Shown one piece after another: positions 16,627 through 24,960 of a DNA stretch of 64,000 bases. Both the position numbers and the translations under genes were made by a program. Under the pieces are notes generated by a model, which ran no database searches, was not told the origin of the DNA, and saw only the letters and a program-made list of their open reading frames with translations. How positions within the stretch are numbered: the first letter of the stretch is position 1; each line of letters starts with the position of its first letter. Source of the stretch: Streptomyces venezuelae (GTDB lineage: Bacteria > Actinomycetota > Actinomycetes > Streptomycetales > Streptomycetaceae); assembly GCF_008642375.1 (NCBI RefSeq), contig NZ_CP029194.1, positions 7,930,501 through 7,994,500 on the forward strand, in the 5' to 3' direction.

Positions 16627-18711
16627 TCAGCCGCCGCCCGGCCCGGCACCCGCCACGAGCGGAGCCGGCTCGATCTCGCACCACACCGCCTTGCCCTCGC
16701 CGCGCGGCTCGACGCCCCACCGGGACGCGAGCGCGTCGAGCAGGAGCAGTCCCCGCCCCGACGTCGCGGCCTCACCAGGGGTACGCCGCCGGGGCCAGGC
16801 GCTCGACCGGTCCTGCACCGAGAGCCGTACCCGCCGCACCGGCTCCGGCAGCACCTCCAGGGTGAGCACCGCGCCGCCCTCGGTGTGCAGCAGGACGTTG
16901 ACGAGCAGTTCGCCCGTCAACAGCTCGGCGTCGTCGGCCAGTTCCGGCAGACCCCAGTCGCGCAGCGCCTGCCCCACGGCCGCCCGCGCGTCCGAGAGCC
17001 CCTGCGGGTCGGCCTGGTGGATGTACTGGTGGATCCGCGGAGCCCGGGGAGTGCCCGGGTCCGGGCTGCGCCGGAGCACGAGGAGCGCGACGTCGTCACC
17101 GGAACCCCACCGCTCCCACAGCCGCTCGGAGAGGTGGTCGGCGAGCGCCTCCGCCTGTGGCGGGCCGCTGCTGATCGCTTCCGAAAGGACGTCGAGACCG
17201 GTCTCGATGTCCGAGCCGGGCTGCTCGACGAGTCCGTCCGTGCAGAGCACGAGCGTCTCCCCGGGCACCAGGTCGAGCCGTGTCTCCGGGAACTCCTCGT
17301 CGCCGAACACGGTCGCGAGCCCCAGCGGCAGCCCGCCGCGCAGCTTGGGCTGCCCGACGCGGCCGTCGGTGTGCCGGATCAGCGGCCCGAGATGCCCGGC
17401 CCGTACCGCACGCAGCGTGCCGCTCCCCAGGTCCACCTGCGCGTACGTGCAGGTGGCGAAGCGATTGGTGTCCAGCTCGGCGAGGAACCGGGAGGCACGC
17501 GCCAGCACGGTCGACGGGGCGTGCCCCTCACCCGCGTACGCCCGTAGCGCGATCCGCAACTGGCCCATGATGGCGGCGGCGTGCGTGTCGTGGCCCTGGA
17601 CGTCGCCGACGACGATCCCGACCCGGCCGCGGGGCAGCGGGATCACGTCGTACCAGTCGCCGCCGACCTGCCGCCCGCTCCACGCCGCGTGGTACCGCAC
17701 GGCGATCTCGCCACCGGTGAACTGGGGGATCCGGCGCGGCAGCATCGTCGCCTGGAGCCCCGTCGCGAGCTCCCGCTCCTCGTCGAAGAGGATCGCCCGC
17801 TGGAGCGACTGGGCGACGATCGCCGCGAGACCGAGCGCGAGGTTCCGCTCGTCGGGGTTGAAGGCCGAACGGCCCCGGTAGAACAGCGCCATGCCGCCCA
17901 GCGAACGGGCCTGCGCCACCAGGGGCAGGTAACAGGCGGACCGGAACTGCAGCCGGGACAGGTACGGCGCCAGCTCGGGGAAGTCCCGCCCGAGCGACTG
18001 GAAGGACGAGACGAACCGCGGCCGGCCGCTCAGCACCGCCTCGGCCAGCGGGAGCCCCCGGTCCAGCCGCCGCGTGCGGAAGTCGTTCAGGGCGTCGAGG
18101 GACTCGCCGCTGAGCGCGATCACGTTGAGCGAGCCGTTCTCGACGAGCCCGAGCGCCAGCCCCTCCGCGCCGAGCCGGGCGAGCCCGCCGGGACCGGTCA
18201 GGGCGGCGGTCACGTCGTCCACCGTCACCGCACGCGACAGCGCGTTCGTCGTCCGCTCGACGATGCTCGTCTGCACCTCGCGCCGCTTCTCCAGTTCCAG
18301 TACGAAAGCGGTGTGCGACACCTCGGCGGTCGTGTCCCGCACGACCCCGACGATCCGCTGGGCCCGGCCGTCCGGCTTGCGCAGGATCCGTGCCTGCACG
18401 TGCGTCCAATGGGGTGCGCCCTCGGCCTGCGGGATCGGGAAGTGCGCGTTGTACGACACCGATCCGCCCTTCACCGCCTCCCGGACGATGCCTTCGAGCC
18501 GGGTCCGCTCCTCGGGCGCCAGGCGCGCGACCAGCGTCGCCGGGCGGCCGTCGTAGGCGTCCGGGGACAGCCCGAAGACCAGCAGCCCGGACTCGTCGAC
18601 ATCGATCGTGCCCGTGTCGAGATCCCAGTCGAAGCTGCCGGTCCGGTTCATGGCGAGCCGCTCGGCGGGCCCGATCTCGCCACTGCGCGTAAGCCGGTCG
18701 TCATCGGTCAT
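16627..18711 (-). CDS. PAS-GAF-PP2C(SpoIIE)-HATPase multidomain phosphatase
   Basis: The protein has about 694 residues. A PAS domain (about 20-130, GSFDWDLDTGTIDVDESGLLVFGLSP) is followed by GAF (about 150-310), a SpoIIE-like PP2C phosphatase (about 330-545, GGDWYDVIPLPRGRVGIVVGDVQGHD and CTDGLVE) and a C-terminal HATPase_c anti-sigma-like kinase domain (about 560-690, ELLTGELLVNVLLHTEGG). Such streptomycete proteins regulate sigma factors through anti-anti-sigma phosphorylation in response to a PAS/GAF signal. ATG at 18709-18711 is used; ATG at 18718-18720 (MGG-) is equally possible. It is divergent from the AfsR-like regulator. Confidence 0.9.
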   Translation of the reverse strand: MTDDDRLTRSGEIGPAERLAMNRTGSFDWDLDTGTIDVDESGLLVFGLSPDAYDGRPATLVARLAPEERTRLEGIVREAVKGGSVSYNAHFPIPQAEGAPHWTHVQARILRKPDGRAQRIVGVVRDTTAEVSHTAFVLELEKRREVQTSIVERTTNALSRAVTVDDVTAALTGPGGLARLGAEGLALGLVENGSLNVIALSGESLDALNDFRTRRLDRGLPLAEAVLSGRPRFVSSFQSLGRDFPELAPYLSRLQFRSACYLPLVAQARSLGGMALFYRGRSAFNPDERNLALGLAAIVAQSLQRAILFDEERELATGLQATMLPRRIPQFTGGEIAVRYHAAWSGRQVGGDWYDVIPLPRGRVGIVVGDVQGHDTHAAAIMGQLRIALRAYAGEGHAPSTVLARASRFLAELDTNRFATCTYAQVDLGSGTLRAVRAGHLGPLIRHTDGRVGQPKLRGGLPLGLATVFGDEEFPETRLDLVPGETLVLCTDGLVEQPGSDIETGLDVLSEAISSGPPQAEALADHLSERLWERWGSGDDVALLVLRRSPDPGTPRAPRIHQYIHQADPQGLSDARAAVGQALRDWGLPELADDAELLTGELLVNVLLHTEGGAVLTLEVLPEPVRRVRLSVQDRSSAWPRRRTPGEAATSGRGLLLLDALASRWGVEPRGEGKAVWCEIEPAPLVAGAGPGGG

Positions 18712-18827
18712 CCCCCCCATTGTCGAACCCGTACCCCGCGGACGCCATGGCGGTGACACGGCGTGGCGCAAGTTCGCCTCGAAGGCCGGGCGCCGGGGCT
18801 CCGCCGGCGGCGGGGCAGAATGGGCCG

Positions 18828-21800
18828 GTGCAGCCGTCCTACCGTGTTCTCGGTCCCTGTCAGGCGCTCCGTTCCCACGACGGGACGGAGGCCGTGCTGA
18901 ACGGTGCCAGGCTCCGGGCGCTGCTCACCGCGCTCGCCGCCGGCGCCGCGGACACCCCGGGCGGGGTGGTCGCCACGGACCGGACCGGCGGAGCGGGAGC
19001 GGGGAGGGCGTTGAGCGCCGGCGCGCTGATCGCCCAGGTGTGGGCCGACGACGACCCGGCCGCCCGGCTGGACCGGACGGCCGCGCTCCAGGCCCTGGTG
19101 GGCCGCCTGCGCCGGGTCCTCGGACATGAGGCCGTCCTCTCCGCGCCCGGCGGCTACCGGCTGTCCGCCGATCCGGACGCCGTCGACCTGCACCGCTTCG
19201 AACGGCTCGCCGCCGAAGGTTCGGCCGCCCTCGCCGACGGGGACGCCGTCCGGGCCGCAGCCCTCCTCGACGAGGCACTCGGCCTCTGGCGCGGACCCGC
19301 CCTCGCGGACCTGCCCGGCCGGGACACCGACCCCCTCGTCGTACGGCTCGAACAACGGCACGCGCGGGCGCGCCGCGACCGGTACGCGGCCGACCTGGCC
19401 CTGGGGCGCGCCCAGGACGTCCTCGCGCCGCTCGCGGCCCTCGCGGCCGCACACCCGCTCGACGAGCCCGTCCAGGCCCTGCGGATCCGGGCCCTGCGGG
19501 CCGCCGGACGCCCCGCGGAGGCCCTCGCCGCGTACGAGGAGGTGCGCGCCGGCCTCGCCGACCGGCTGGGGACGGACCCGGGACCCGAACTGCGCGCCCT
19601 GCACGCCGCGCTCCTCGGCGCGCCCGAGCCCGCGCGCACTCCCGCGCCCGGCCTCCCGTCGGACCGGAGGGGGCGCCTGCCCGCCCGGCTGACCTCGTTC
19701 ATCGGCCGCGACGCCGAGCTCGGCGCACTCGCCGCCGGATGGGCCGACCGGCGGCTCGTCACCCTCACGGGACCGGGGGGCGTCGGCAAGACCCGGCTCG
19801 CCCTGGAAGCGGCCGAGACCTTCGAGGGCGGACCGGTCCACGTCGCCGAACTCGCCTCCGTACGGGAGGAGTCCTCGGTCGCGGCGGCCGTCCTCAGCGC
19901 GCTCGGGGCCCGCGAGACCCAGCTGTGGAACGGTCCGGCCGTCGCCGAGGCCGCCGGACCGAAGGGCGTGCTCGCCCACCTGGTCGAGTACTGCGCCGGG
20001 CGCCGGATGCTCCTCGTCCTCGACAACTGCGAGCACGTGATCGCCGCGGCGGCGGAGCTCGCGGAGACCCTCCTCACCCGGTGCCCCGGCGTCACGGTCC
20101 TGGCCACGAGCCGGGAGCCGTTGGGGGTGCCGGGGGAGGCACTCAGTCCGCTGGGGCCGTTGCCGACGGAGACGGCGCTGCGGCTCCTCGGCGAGCGGGG
20201 CGCGGCGGCGCGGCCGGGCTTCCGGGTCGGGGACGACGCGGCGGCCGCCGAGGAGGTGTGCCGCCGCCTCGACGGACTGCCGCTGGCGATCGAGCTGGCG
20301 GCGGCGCGGCTGCGGATGCTGTCGGTGCGGCAGATCGCGGACCGCCTGGACGACCGCTTCCGGTTGCTGACGTCGGGTGCCCGGACGGTGCTGCCGCGTC
20401 AGCAGACGCTGCGGGCGGTCGTGGACTGGTCGTGGGAGCTGCTCGACGCCGCCGAACGGGCCGTGCTGCGGCGGCTCGCGGTGTTCACGGGCGGATGTGA
20501 CCTGGCGGCGGCCGAGGCGGTGTGCGCCGAGGGGGCGAAGGGCGCGGGCACGGACGTACTGGACGCACTGGGTGCCCTCGTCGACAAGTCGCTCCTCGTC
20601 TCCGCCCCCGGCGACGCCGGCATGCGCTACCGCCTCCTGGAGACGGTGGCCGAGTACGCGGGGGAGCGGCTCGACGAGGCCGGCGAGCGGGCCGCGACCG
20701 AGCGGCGCCACCTCACGTACTACCGCGAGCTCGCCCGCCGTACCGACCCCGAGCTCCGCGGCTCCGGACAGGTCGCCGCCATCTCGCGCCTGGAGCGCGA
20801 GCACGGCAACCTGCGGGCCGCCCTGCGCACCGCTGTGGCCGTCGGCGACGAGCAGGAGGCGCTCTGCCTCGTCCACTCCCTGAGCTGGTTCTGGCAGCTG
20901 CGGAACCATCGGACGGACGCCCGGACGTGGGCGGCGACGGCCGCCGGGCTCGGCCCCGACCCGTTCCAGGAGCCCGTCCGCCCGGCCGAGCCCTTCGAGG
21001 GCCGCTGCGTGGACGTGCCGCCGCCCTGGACGGGCGAGCGGCTCCGGGAGGCCCGTCGCGGCGGCCGGCTCTACGCGCTCGCGACCGAGGGCGGCCACGG
21101 CGCCACCTCCCTCGAACGGCCCGAGACCCGCGCCCGGCTCACCGCCCTCGTCGCCTCGTACCGCCCCGGCCTCCCGCAGACCTGCCGCCAGCCGGGGGCG
21201 ATGTGGTTCTTCGCCCGCCTGATGACGGGGGAGCTCGCGGGCCTCGACGAGGCGCTGACGCTGACCGTCGAGGCCTGCCGCGACCACGGGACCGGCTGGG
21301 ATCTCGGCTTCGCCCTCCTCATGAGGGGGAAACTCCTCGGCCACGGCCCCGAGGACGCCGACGAGGCACTCGCCTTCTTCGAGGCCGCCGAGGACGCCTG
21401 GGGCATCGCGGAGTCCCTCTCGGCACGGGGCGAGGCCTACGAGCGCGCCGGCCGGCTCCCCGAGGCCGCCGCCGACTTCGAACGGGCCGCCCACGCCGCC
21501 GCCCTCGTCGGCGCCCGCTCCCAGGTGCCGCTCTTCACCGCGCGCCTCGCGGCCGTACGCCTCCGGCTCGGCCCGGGGGACGAGTCGGCCGAACGGCTCC
21601 TGGCCGAGGCCGCCGACGAGGCGGGCGAGTGGGGAGCCGAGGCCGCCGGCACCGGCCGGCTGCTCCTCACCCAGCACTACGGCCACACCGGGCGCACGGC
21701 CCTGGCCCGCGCGCAGCTCACCCGGCTGGAGGAGGAGTTCGGCGAGCACACCCCGACGCTCTTCTGGGGCCTGGCAGGCGGGATGTGGGCCTGGCTCGAC

Positions 21801-22196
21801 TGCCTGGACGGCGCCCACGACCGGGCCCTGGAGCGCCTGGCCCGCGCCGTCGTCGACCTGGAGACCCTCGCCCACCTGGTCGCGCCCTACCTCGTCGTCG
21901 CCCAGTTCGCGACGGCCGCCTGGGCCCGCGGCGGCCGGGGCGGACCGGGCGACGCGGAGACCGGAGCCGGGCTCCTCGGCGCGTACGACACCCACATCGG
22001 CCCGCCGACCGGAGGCGGCTTCCGCCCCTTCGCCCCGCAGACGGAGACCGCGATCCGCGCCCGCGCCGAGCAGGCGGTCCGCGCGCGCCTCACCCCCGAG
22101 GCGTACACCCGCCACTACGCGGAGGGCACGAAGCTCACCCTCGACACCGCGGTGGCCCTCGTCCACCGGCCCGAGGTGACGCATTCCGATGCCTGA
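18828..22196 (+). CDS. AfsR/SARP-like regulator (BTAD, NB-ARC, TPR)
   Basis: This large regulator has about 1122 residues. The N-terminal winged-helix domain (about 1-100) is interrupted by a Gly-rich insertion after LRALLTALAAGAADTPGG. The BTAD domain (about 110-255) contains RFERLAAEGSAALADGD and LGTDPGPELRALHAALLG. The NB-ARC ATPase has Walker A GPGGVGKT (about 315) and Walker B MLLVLDNCEHV (about 393), and TPR-like repeats extend to the end. AfsR-type proteins activate secondary metabolism or development genes. No biosynthetic gene cluster is adjacent. GTG at 18828 has no Shine-Dalgarno and may be leaderless; longer in-frame starts exist upstream. It overlaps the next gene by eight bases. 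Confidence 0.88.
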   Translation: MQPSYRVLGPCQALRSHDGTEAVLNGARLRALLTALAAGAADTPGGVVATDRTGGAGAGRALSAGALIAQVWADDDPAARLDRTAALQALVGRLRRVLGHEAVLSAPGGYRLSADPDAVDLHRFERLAAEGSAALADGDAVRAAALLDEALGLWRGPALADLPGRDTDPLVVRLEQRHARARRDRYAADLALGRAQDVLAPLAALAAAHPLDEPVQALRIRALRAAGRPAEALAAYEEVRAGLADRLGTDPGPELRALHAALLGAPEPARTPAPGLPSDRRGRLPARLTSFIGRDAELGALAAGWADRRLVTLTGPGGVGKTRLALEAAETFEGGPVHVAELASVREESSVAAAVLSALGARETQLWNGPAVAEAAGPKGVLAHLVEYCAGRRMLLVLDNCEHVIAAAAELAETLLTRCPGVTVLATSREPLGVPGEALSPLGPLPTETALRLLGERGAAARPGFRVGDDAAAAEEVCRRLDGLPLAIELAAARLRMLSVRQIADRLDDRFRLLTSGARTVLPRQQTLRAVVDWSWELLDAAERAVLRRLAVFTGGCDLAAAEAVCAEGAKGAGTDVLDALGALVDKSLLVSAPGDAGMRYRLLETVAEYAGERLDEAGERAATERRHLTYYRELARRTDPELRGSGQVAAISRLEREHGNLRAALRTAVAVGDEQEALCLVHSLSWFWQLRNHRTDARTWAATAAGLGPDPFQEPVRPAEPFEGRCVDVPPPWTGERLREARRGGRLYALATEGGHGATSLERPETRARLTALVASYRPGLPQTCRQPGAMWFFARLMTGELAGLDEALTLTVEACRDHGTGWDLGFALLMRGKLLGHGPEDADEALAFFEAAEDAWGIAESLSARGEAYERAGRLPEAAADFERAAHAAALVGARSQVPLFTARLAAVRLRLGPGDESAERLLAEAADEAGEWGAEAAGTGRLLLTQHYGHTGRTALARAQLTRLEEEFGEHTPTLFWGLAGGMWAWLDCLDGAHDRALERLARAVVDLETLAHLVAPYLVVAQFATAAWARGGRGGPGDAETGAGLLGAYDTHIGPPTGGGFRPFAPQTETAIRARAEQAVRARLTPEAYTRHYAEGTKLTLDTAVALVHRPEVTHSDA

Positions 22197-22788
22197 TCGC
22201 CACCCGTACCGCATCACGTCCCGGCGAGGGGACCTCAGCGTGATCTGGCAGGCCGGAGAAGGCGACGACCCCGACACGCTCGCCCTCGACGAGAGCGGAC
22301 GGCTCCTCGCCTGCCACGCCGTCGAGACCCTCGGGACGTACGCTGCCGACCGCGGCTGGGACCTCGTGGCGGAGTCCGGACCGGACGGACCGGCCTCCCT
22401 CGACCTCGACGCCGTGCGCACATGGGTCGACGGCCGTCGCGACCGCCCCGCGCCGACGGGGCCGCTCCTGGAGGCGTGGAACTTCTTCGAGGACCTCGCG
22501 CGCAGTGTCGTGGCGGACCGCCCGCTCCCCTCGCAGGGCGCCGTGCACGACGCCGCGTACGAGAAGCTCTTCGGCACCGGCGGCGCGGCGGCGTGGACGG
22601 ACGAGGAGGCGGCCGCAGCGAGCGGCCTCCTGCGCGCCGGGCTCGGGCTCTGGGAGGACGCGGCGCGCGGCGCCCTCACGCCGGACGCGTTCCTCCTCAG
22701 CCGGCCGCCGGGCGCTCCCGGGCCTCCGCGCGGTCCTCGGGGGCAGGGGCGTCCTCCTGGGAGAGGCGGCGGCGCCAGTAGCCGGTGA
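22189..22788 (+). CDS. Hypothetical protein downstream of the AfsR-like regulator
   Basis: The 199-residue protein begins [20 protein letters not shown] and is acidic in its first 165 residues, with [19 protein letters not shown] and [20 protein letters not shown]. The last 35 residues are Gly/Pro/Arg-rich and are antisense to the convergent SIP-domain gene (92-bp overlap), so the natural end may be a read-through tail. It starts eight bases inside the AfsR-like gene, which indicates coupled translation. No known domain is recognised; a partner or effector of the regulator is possible but unproven. Confidence 0.6.
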   Translation: MPDRHPYRITSRRGDLSVIWQAGEGDDPDTLALDESGRLLACHAVETLGTYAADRGWDLVAESGPDGPASLDLDAVRTWVDGRRDRPAPTGPLLEAWNFFEDLARSVVADRPLPSQGAVHDAAYEKLFGTGGAAAWTDEEAAAASGLLRAGLGLWEDAARGALTPDAFLLSRPPGAPGPPRGPRGQGRPPGRGGGASSR

Positions 22789-23185
22789 AGAGGACCGCCC
22801 GGCGGTCGACGCCCCGCTCCTCCACGAGATGCCGGCGCAGCCCGCGAACCGCCGAGGCCTCGCCCGCGAGCCAGACGGACGGGCTGCCGGGCGGCAGCGC
22901 CCCGGCGCGGACGGCGTCGGCCGGCGGCACACCGGGAGGCAGCAGCCCCACGGTGAGGTCTCCGTGCGTCGCCAGGGGCTGTACGTCCGCCGGGTCGTCG
23001 ACCTGGACGTACGCGAGGGCCCGCCGGCCCGCCGGGAGCGCGGCGACGACCGTGGCGAGGGCGGGCACCGCGCACGCGTCGGCGTACAGGAGCGTCCGGT
23101 CGCCCGCGCCGGGGTCGAAGGGCACCGCGAACGCGGCGGACGGCCCGACCCACCCTCCCGGGCCCCGTCGACACGCCACGGACAC
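22697..23185 (-). CDS. Stand-alone SIP (siderophore-interacting) domain protein
   Basis: The approximately 162-residue product corresponds only to the C-terminal NAD(P)H-binding half of siderophore-interacting proteins: [51 protein letters not shown] and [15 protein letters not shown]. The N-terminal FAD-binding barrel (RxYT motif) is absent, and the sequence upstream is a GC-rich tandem repeat. It is either a single-domain protein of the kind seen in Streptomyces or the remnant of a full ferric-siderophore reductase. The GTG at 23183-23185 is a best guess; no clear ribosome-binding site is present. If active, it would need a separate flavoprotein partner. Confidence 0.6.
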   Translation of the reverse strand: MSVACRRGPGGWVGPSAAFAVPFDPGAGDRTLLYADACAVPALATVVAALPAGRRALAYVQVDDPADVQPLATHGDLTVGLLPPGVPPADAVRAGALPPGSPSVWLAGEASAVRGLRRHLVEERGVDRRAVLFTGYWRRRLSQEDAPAPEDRAEARERPAAG

Positions 23186-23193
23186 CCGCCCGA

Positions 23194-23255
23194 CACGGGA
23201 GGGCGGGGAGCACCACACGGGAGGGCGGGGAGCACCACACGGGAGGGCGGCGAGC
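23194..23255. repeat. 22-bp tandem repeat, 2.8 units
   Basis: Two identical 22-bp units (23194-23215 and 23216-23237), rich in GGGAGGGCGGGGAGCACCA, are followed by an 18-bp variant (23238-23255). The array lies just before the chosen start of the SIP-domain gene, where the missing FAD domain would have been. It may mark a past rearrangement or act on transcription of the gene. Confidence 0.75.
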
Positions 23256-23323
23256 GTCCCGGATGCGCTCCCGACGACCGGACACGAGAATGGCGAGTGC
23301 CGGAAGAACACGTAGGAGGCGGC

Positions 23324-23524
23324 ATGAACGCTGAGCCCGACAAGACGTCCATGGGGGATCGCCCGACGCCCGACCGGCTGCTCCATGCCGGGTCGGAGGG
23401 CGAGTTCACGGCGGAGGACCTGGTCCTCGCCTCCGGTCGTGACGTGAATCCGAAGACCCTCGCCTGGGCCGAACGCCGAATGGAGCAGAAGGGGCGTGCC
23501 TCCATGGACGAGCTCCTGCCCTAG
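23324..23524 (+). CDS. Small acidic hypothetical protein (66 aa)
   Basis: The ORF begins [20 protein letters not shown] and ends [10 protein letters not shown]. It contains [21 protein letters not shown] and a helix [17 protein letters not shown] lies at 23314-23319, four bases before the ATG, which supports expression. The composition (acidic, helical, no Cys, no signal peptide) suggests a soluble cytoplasmic protein. It stands alone between the SIP-domain gene (divergent) and the acyl-CoA dehydrogenase. No function is recognised. Confidence 0.65.
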   Translation: MNAEPDKTSMGDRPTPDRLLHAGSEGEFTAEDLVLASGRDVNPKTLAWAERRMEQKGRASMDELLP

Positions 23525-23611
23525 GCCAAGACGTCCGCACCCGTTCGTCTCTCTTGTCCCCTCGGCCCCGGATCGGCTTGTCCGAACCGGGGCCGTGGCC
23601 TTCCACATTTG

Positions 23612-23625
23612 TGAAACACGTTCTA
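23612..23625. promoter_or_regulatory. KstR-like operator upstream of the acyl-CoA dehydrogenase
   Basis: TGAAACACGTTCTA fits the actinobacterial KstR consensus TnnAACnnGTTnnA at every fixed position. It lies 42 bp before the dehydrogenase start, where it would overlap the promoter. KstR-type TetR regulators repress sterol and lipid catabolism genes. The regulator gene itself is not in the window. Confidence 0.65.
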
Positions 23626-23667
23626 CCGTGGCCGCCGTCGCAGACGCGCCGCCACGGGAGGACCCGC

Positions 23668-24846
23668 ATGCACCTCGAGTACACGCCCGCCCAGAACAGC
23701 CTGCGCGCCGAGCTGCGTGCGTACTTCTCCGAGCTCGTCCCGGACGACGTCCACACCCGCTACGAGGACCCCGCGGCACAGAAGCGCTTCTACCGGGAGA
23801 CCGTGCGCAGGCTCGGCGCGGACGGCTGGCTCGGGGTCGGCTGGCCCACCGAGTACGGAGGGCGCGGACTCTCCCCGATGGAGCAGTTCATCTTCTTCGA
23901 CGAGGCCGCCCAGGCCGGCGTACCCCTGCCGCTCATGGCCCTGAACACCGTCGGGCCGACGATCATGCGGTACGGCACCGAGGAGCAGAAGGCGCACTTC
24001 CTGCCCCGCATCCTCTCCGGCGAGATCGACTTCGCCATCGGCTACAGCGAGCCGGACGCGGGCACCGACCTGGCCGCGCTGAAGACCCGCGCGGTACGGG
24101 AGGGGGACACGTACGTCGTCAACGGCCAGAAGATCTGGACGACGAACGGCGACACCGCCGACTGGGTCTGGCTCGCCGTCCGCACCGACGTCGACGCCCC
24201 GCCCCACAAGGGCATCACCATGCTCCTCGTCCCGACGAGCGACCCCGGCTACTCCTGCACGATCATCAACACCCTCGCCTCGCACGACACGACCGCGAGC
24301 TACTACGACAACATCCGTGTCCCCGTGTCACGCCGCGTCGGCGAGGAGAACAAGGGCTGGCGCCTCATCACGAACCAGCTCAACCACGAGCGCGTGACGC
24401 TCGCGGCCCATGGCACGATGGCGATCCGCGCCCTCCACGACGTACAGCGCTGGGCCGCCGACACCCGGCTCACCGACGGCCGGCGCGTCCTGGACCTCCC
24501 GTGGGTCCGCCGCACGCTCGCCCGCACCCACGCCCGGCTCGACGCGATGAAGCTCCTCAACTGGCAGATGGTCAACGCCGTCCAGCACGGCACCCTCACC
24601 CCCCAGGACGCCTCCGCCGTCAAGGTCTACGGCTCCGAGGCCCGCCGCGACGCGTACGCGGCCCTCATGGAGGTCGTCGGCGCGGCGGGCGCCCTCAAGG
24701 AGGGCTCGGCGGGTGCGGTCCTCCACGGCGAACTGGAGCGCGGCTACCGCTCGGCCGTCATCTTCACCTTCGGCGGCGGCAACAACGAGATCCAGCGCGA
24801 GATCATCTCCTGGATCGGCCTGGGCATGCCCCGCGTCCGCCGCTGA
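23668..24846 (+). CDS. Acyl-CoA dehydrogenase (FadE type)
   Basis: The 392-residue protein has the actinobacterial FadE layout: [41 protein letters not shown] and [20 protein letters not shown], then a helical C-terminal domain ending [22 protein letters not shown]. The last motif replaces the Y-E-G-T motif of short-chain enzymes and is common in FadE proteins for sterol side chains or branched acyl chains. It uses FAD and an ETF partner. GGGAGGA lies before the ATG at 23668. The KstR-like site upstream points to a lipid or steroid acyl-CoA substrate; this is an inference. Confidence 0.88.
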   Translation: MHLEYTPAQNSLRAELRAYFSELVPDDVHTRYEDPAAQKRFYRETVRRLGADGWLGVGWPTEYGGRGLSPMEQFIFFDEAAQAGVPLPLMALNTVGPTIMRYGTEEQKAHFLPRILSGEIDFAIGYSEPDAGTDLAALKTRAVREGDTYVVNGQKIWTTNGDTADWVWLAVRTDVDAPPHKGITMLLVPTSDPGYSCTIINTLASHDTTASYYDNIRVPVSRRVGEENKGWRLITNQLNHERVTLAAHGTMAIRALHDVQRWAADTRLTDGRRVLDLPWVRRTLARTHARLDAMKLLNWQMVNAVQHGTLTPQDASAVKVYGSEARRDAYAALMEVVGAAGALKEGSAGAVLHGELERGYRSAVIFTFGGGNNEIQREIISWIGLGMPRVRR

Positions 24847-24960
24847 GAGCGGGCGCGGTGGCGGTCACGCCCCGAAGCGGTGGCGGCGTGGTGGGACCTT
24901 CACCACCCGCGGCCGTGACAGAGTCGGTGAGACCTTGAAGCGGCGGGGGAGAGGAGCCTC

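Noticed and set aside
18708-23285. A 1525-codon open frame on the minus strand
   Set aside because: It runs antisense across the whole AfsR-like regulator and has no recognisable domain; only the part at 22697-23185, in another frame, is SIP-like.
24847-24960. A regulator box before the SulP gene (GGGACCTTCACCACCC)
   Set aside because: Only the left half resembles the DosR-like motif; the right half does not, so I did not include it.
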